Source: Actinomycetota bacterium (GTDB lineage Bacteria; Actinomycetota; Acidimicrobiia; Acidimicrobiales; Microtrichaceae). Taken from it: 53,694 nt of DNA. The translations under genes and the position numbers were made by a program. Positions within the stretch are counted from its first letter, which is position 1. Each line of letters opens with the position of its first letter. The notes below the pieces were generated by a model. That model did no database searches and was not told the origin of the DNA. It saw only the letters and a list, made by a program, of their open reading frames with translations. The stretch is from the NCBI GenBank assembly GCA_016870275.1, contig VGBZ01000015.1, positions 1 to 53,694 of the forward strand, read 5' to 3'. Positions 51,899-53,694 of this stretch are shown in pieces.

Positions 51899-52525
51899 TC
51901 ATCGGGTGGTGGCCAGCTGCTGGGCGAGTTGAAGTTCGGCGGCCCGGATCTGGTCGGCCGACTTCGAGTTGTCGTTGACATACACCTGGTATCCGGTGTC
52001 TCCGGCGACGAACGAGAGGGTGGCGTCCGCCGGGCTGGTCTCAGGAACCTGGTAGAACGCCGCCTCCGCAAGTCCGTCGACGGGTTCGATCAGGTAACCG
52101 TTGGCGTTTCCCACCTCGAGCGTCGTGGTGATGATCATGGGGGGAGACACCGTCAGCGTGACCCCGGTGCCTGCCGGTCCACTCGCGGATGACCACAGGC
52201 AACTGGTGGCGACTCCAGCGGAACTGGCCTCGCCGGGCAGCACCTCCTCGTCGAGCGCGGCGGCCGCCTGCTCGACGGTGATCAGCCCGCACGGATCGAC
52301 GTCGCTGGCGGCGGGGGTCTTCCCTGCTGTCGTCGTACTCGCCCCGGTGTCACGGGAGGACGGCGCGCCCGAGTCGGTCCCTGGATCAGATCCGCAGGAA
52401 GAGACGCCCACGATGGCGACCGCGAGCGCAACCACGGGGTGGAGCGCTCGGAGGCGCGTGGACCGGGTCGTGGCCGGTCGCTCGGATTGGCCGGCTCGGT
52501 CGACGCGGTGTCGTGTGAATCTCAT
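51899..52525 (-). CDS. DUF3558-like lipoprotein
   Basis: This 208-residue protein has a long basic N-region, a hydrophobic core and a lipobox V-G-V-S-S-C44. The mature part begins with a Thr/Ser linker, then DPCGLITVEQAAAALDEEV and TSCLWSS, the paired-cysteine pattern of DUF3558-type mycobacterial and streptomycete lipoproteins, and ends with a helix. ATG 52525 has GGGAGG seven bases upstream. The function is unknown. Confidence 0.87.
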   Translation of the reverse strand: MRFTRHRVDRAGQSERPATTRSTRLRALHPVVALAVAIVGVSSCGSDPGTDSGAPSSRDTGASTTTAGKTPAASDVDPCGLITVEQAAAALDEEVLPGEASSAGVATSCLWSSASGPAGTGVTLTVSPPMIITTTLEVGNANGYLIEPVDGLAEAAFYQVPETSPADATLSFVAGDTGYQVYVNDNSKSADQIRAAELQLAQQLATTR

Positions 52526-52569
52526 CACGGACCTCCCTGCTCGTCGTTGCGGATCGGTGGTCGGTGTGA

Positions 52570-53202
52570 TCAGCCGAGGGCCTGGGTGGCGATGGCCCGG
52601 AGCTGGTCGGTGACGCCGTCTCGGACGCCCTTCACCGAGAAGGTCGTCACGATGCCGTCCTTGAGGACGTACAGCGTGGATCCCTCGGTCCCGCCCTCCC
52701 CTTGCGAACTCCACCCGGAGACGGTGAATGCCTCGTCGCCGAGTCCTTCGACCGGTGTGAACTTGACGAGGCTGGCATCCTCGCCCCGCATGCTGTCGAT
52801 GACGAAACCCGCGATCTCGGTCGTCGACACGGTCACGGCGAACGCCTCGGGTCCGTCGCCTGCGTCGGTGACCTCCCACAAGCAGCCGCCAAAGGGGTCA
52901 GTTTCGAACGTCGCCGGGGCGCCCAGGAGGTCCTGCACGAGGGTCCCCTCGGTGCTGAGGGTTGAGCAGCTGGCGAATCCGATGTCCACGGCCTCCTTGA
53001 TGGACGGTCCGCCCGGCGTGGACGTGCTCGGGTCGGACGTCCCGGCGGCAGACGTGGACGTGCTGGGCCCACTGGCGGGTGCGCTGGACGGTGCGCTGGA
53101 CGGTGCGCTGACGGGCGCACTGGAGTCGTCGCCGCAGGCGCCGAGAGTGGCCAGGACGGCCATGGAGGCGGCGGCTCCGAGGATTCTGCGGGTGCGGTTC
53201 AT
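52570..53202 (-). CDS. DUF3558-like lipoprotein
   Basis: This 210-residue lipoprotein has the lipobox L-A-T-L-G-A-C23, a tandem S-A-P-S-S-A-P linker, then IGFASCSTLSTEG and GGCLWEVTDAG (two cysteines spaced as in DUF3558). The mature domain resembles that of the neighbour at 51899-52525, while its signal peptide is close to that of the 424-residue lipoprotein. This suggests domain shuffling within a local family. ATG 53202 has AGGAGG upstream. Confidence 0.87.
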   Translation of the reverse strand: MNRTRRILGAAASMAVLATLGACGDDSSAPVSAPSSAPSSAPASGPSTSTSAAGTSDPSTSTPGGPSIKEAVDIGFASCSTLSTEGTLVQDLLGAPATFETDPFGGCLWEVTDAGDGPEAFAVTVSTTEIAGFVIDSMRGEDASLVKFTPVEGLGDEAFTVSGWSSQGEGGTEGSTLYVLKDGIVTTFSVKGVRDGVTDQLRAIATQALG

Positions 53203-53414
53203 GGTGTTGGCCTCCTGTCGTGGCTGGGTGTTGGTCGTGCGGGACCAGTGGTTCCTGATCCGTCCTGCAGGAGTCGGTCCGGCGGATATCTGACACTTCT
53301 CAGTTCACACCGGCCCGTGAGCGAAACCGGCCTGAGCGGCGTTTGAGCAGTGCTGACCTGTCTGGCTTGCTACACGCTCGCGAGTCGATGCGTTGGTGGG
53401 GCTCTCGGCGCAAG

Positions 53415-53694
53415 TCAGTTGAAGCGGTCGGTGAAGAACTCCACTGCGAACGGCACCGACTTCTCCCCAGCGAGCGTGTGTGGCACACCCGGGAGGACCT
53501 GCTCGGTGACCGTCGACCCCGACGAACGCAACCGGGTTGCGAGTTGAGCGGTCGTCGAAGCAGGAATCACCTTGTCGCTCGTACCCTGGGTGACGAGCGT
53601 CGGCACCGGGATGGGTTCCGCGCCCGGGGAGTTCGTCTCGAGAATCGACCGCCAAGGATCTCCGTTGGTGAAGCCATCCACCCAGAGCGAGGGA
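53415..53694 (-). CDS. Alpha/beta hydrolase (secretory-lipase-like), C-terminal part only
   Basis: The last 92 residues of a hydrolase are visible; the gene enters from the right edge. PTLVTQGTSDKVIPASTTAQLATRL supplies the catalytic Asp and LPGVPHTLAG the His near the C-terminus, spaced as in secretory lipases and prolyl-oligopeptidase-like enzymes. The nucleophile lies outside the window. The 212 bases between this gene and the lipoprotein gene (53203-53414) contain the duplicated control segment described in the findings. Confidence 0.8.
   Translation of the reverse strand, partial: PSLWVDGFTNGDPWRSILETNSPGAEPIPVPTLVTQGTSDKVIPASTTAQLATRLRSSGSTVTEQVLPGVPHTLAGEKSVPFAVEFFTDRFN

Overview
This is a GC-rich (roughly two-thirds G+C), gene-dense actinobacterial chromosome segment with many GTG starts and many 1-4 base gene overlaps. 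An F420-poor heterotrophic actinobacterium of the Acidimicrobiia type is my best guess. It rests on gene content and on the order tRNA-Ser / SRP RNA / dnaX / ybaB / recR, and it is an inference, not a phylogenetic result. No phage, integrase, insertion sequence or CRISPR array was seen.

Layout. 1-5.9 kb: end of a serine hydrolase, a membrane-anchored protein, a two-component system (LuxR-type regulator plus GAF histidine kinase), and a tandem pair of alpha/beta hydrolases of which the second lacks its catalytic serine. 6-12.6 kb: TetR regulator, usp-xseA-xseB, a short-chain dehydrogenase, a multidrug-type ABC exporter and divergent uppP. 12.7-18.7 kb: an information-processing block with two tRNA-Ser genes (CGA, GGA), tadA, the SRP RNA gene, dnaX, ybaB and recR, plus a sugar-lactonase-like gene whose 3' end abuts a very long inverted repeat. 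18.7-28 kb: thiolase, acetyltransferase, a KhtTU-like K+/H+ antiporter pair, crotonyl-CoA carboxylase/reductase with an epimerase, a sulfatase operon, a truncated gene and a dienelactone-type hydrolase. 28-34 kb: a stand-alone 5'-3' exonuclease, a broken small Cys-rich gene, a fused LivH-LivM permease with its binding lipoprotein, and a LigC-type ATP-dependent ligase. 34-43.6 kb: acyl-CoA carboxylase beta and epsilon subunits, a phosphoesterase, a class III CoA transferase, an ethylmalonyl-CoA-mutase-type B12 mutase with a long structured leader, a degenerate GGDEF protein, and LivG-LivF ATPases. 43.7-53.7 kb: secreted peptidase-like hydrolase, AhpD-like protein, two membrane proteins, an ADP-ribosylglycohydrolase fused to a tyrosine-phosphatase domain, TetR, an MBL hydrolase with an in-frame stop codon, and a family of related lipoproteins.

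How it fits together. Thiolase, Ccr, epimerase, propionyl-CoA carboxylase beta/epsilon and the mutase are successive steps of the ethylmalonyl-CoA route for acetyl-CoA assimilation, scattered over about 23 kb and interleaved with branched-chain amino-acid-type ABC transport genes. Across the window, about 17 transcription units have a -10-like [T/C]ANNNT hexamer 6-8 bases before the start codon and no Shine-Dalgarno sequence. This points to widespread leaderless transcripts, and I used it to choose several starts.

The observations I find most worth a second look are the roughly 100-bp inverted repeat at 12.85-12.95 kb, the ADP-ribosylglycohydrolase/phosphatase fusion with 20-bp operator-like repeats upstream, the amber-interrupted MBL gene, the small Cys-rich gene with two compensating frame changes, and the structured leader of the mutase.
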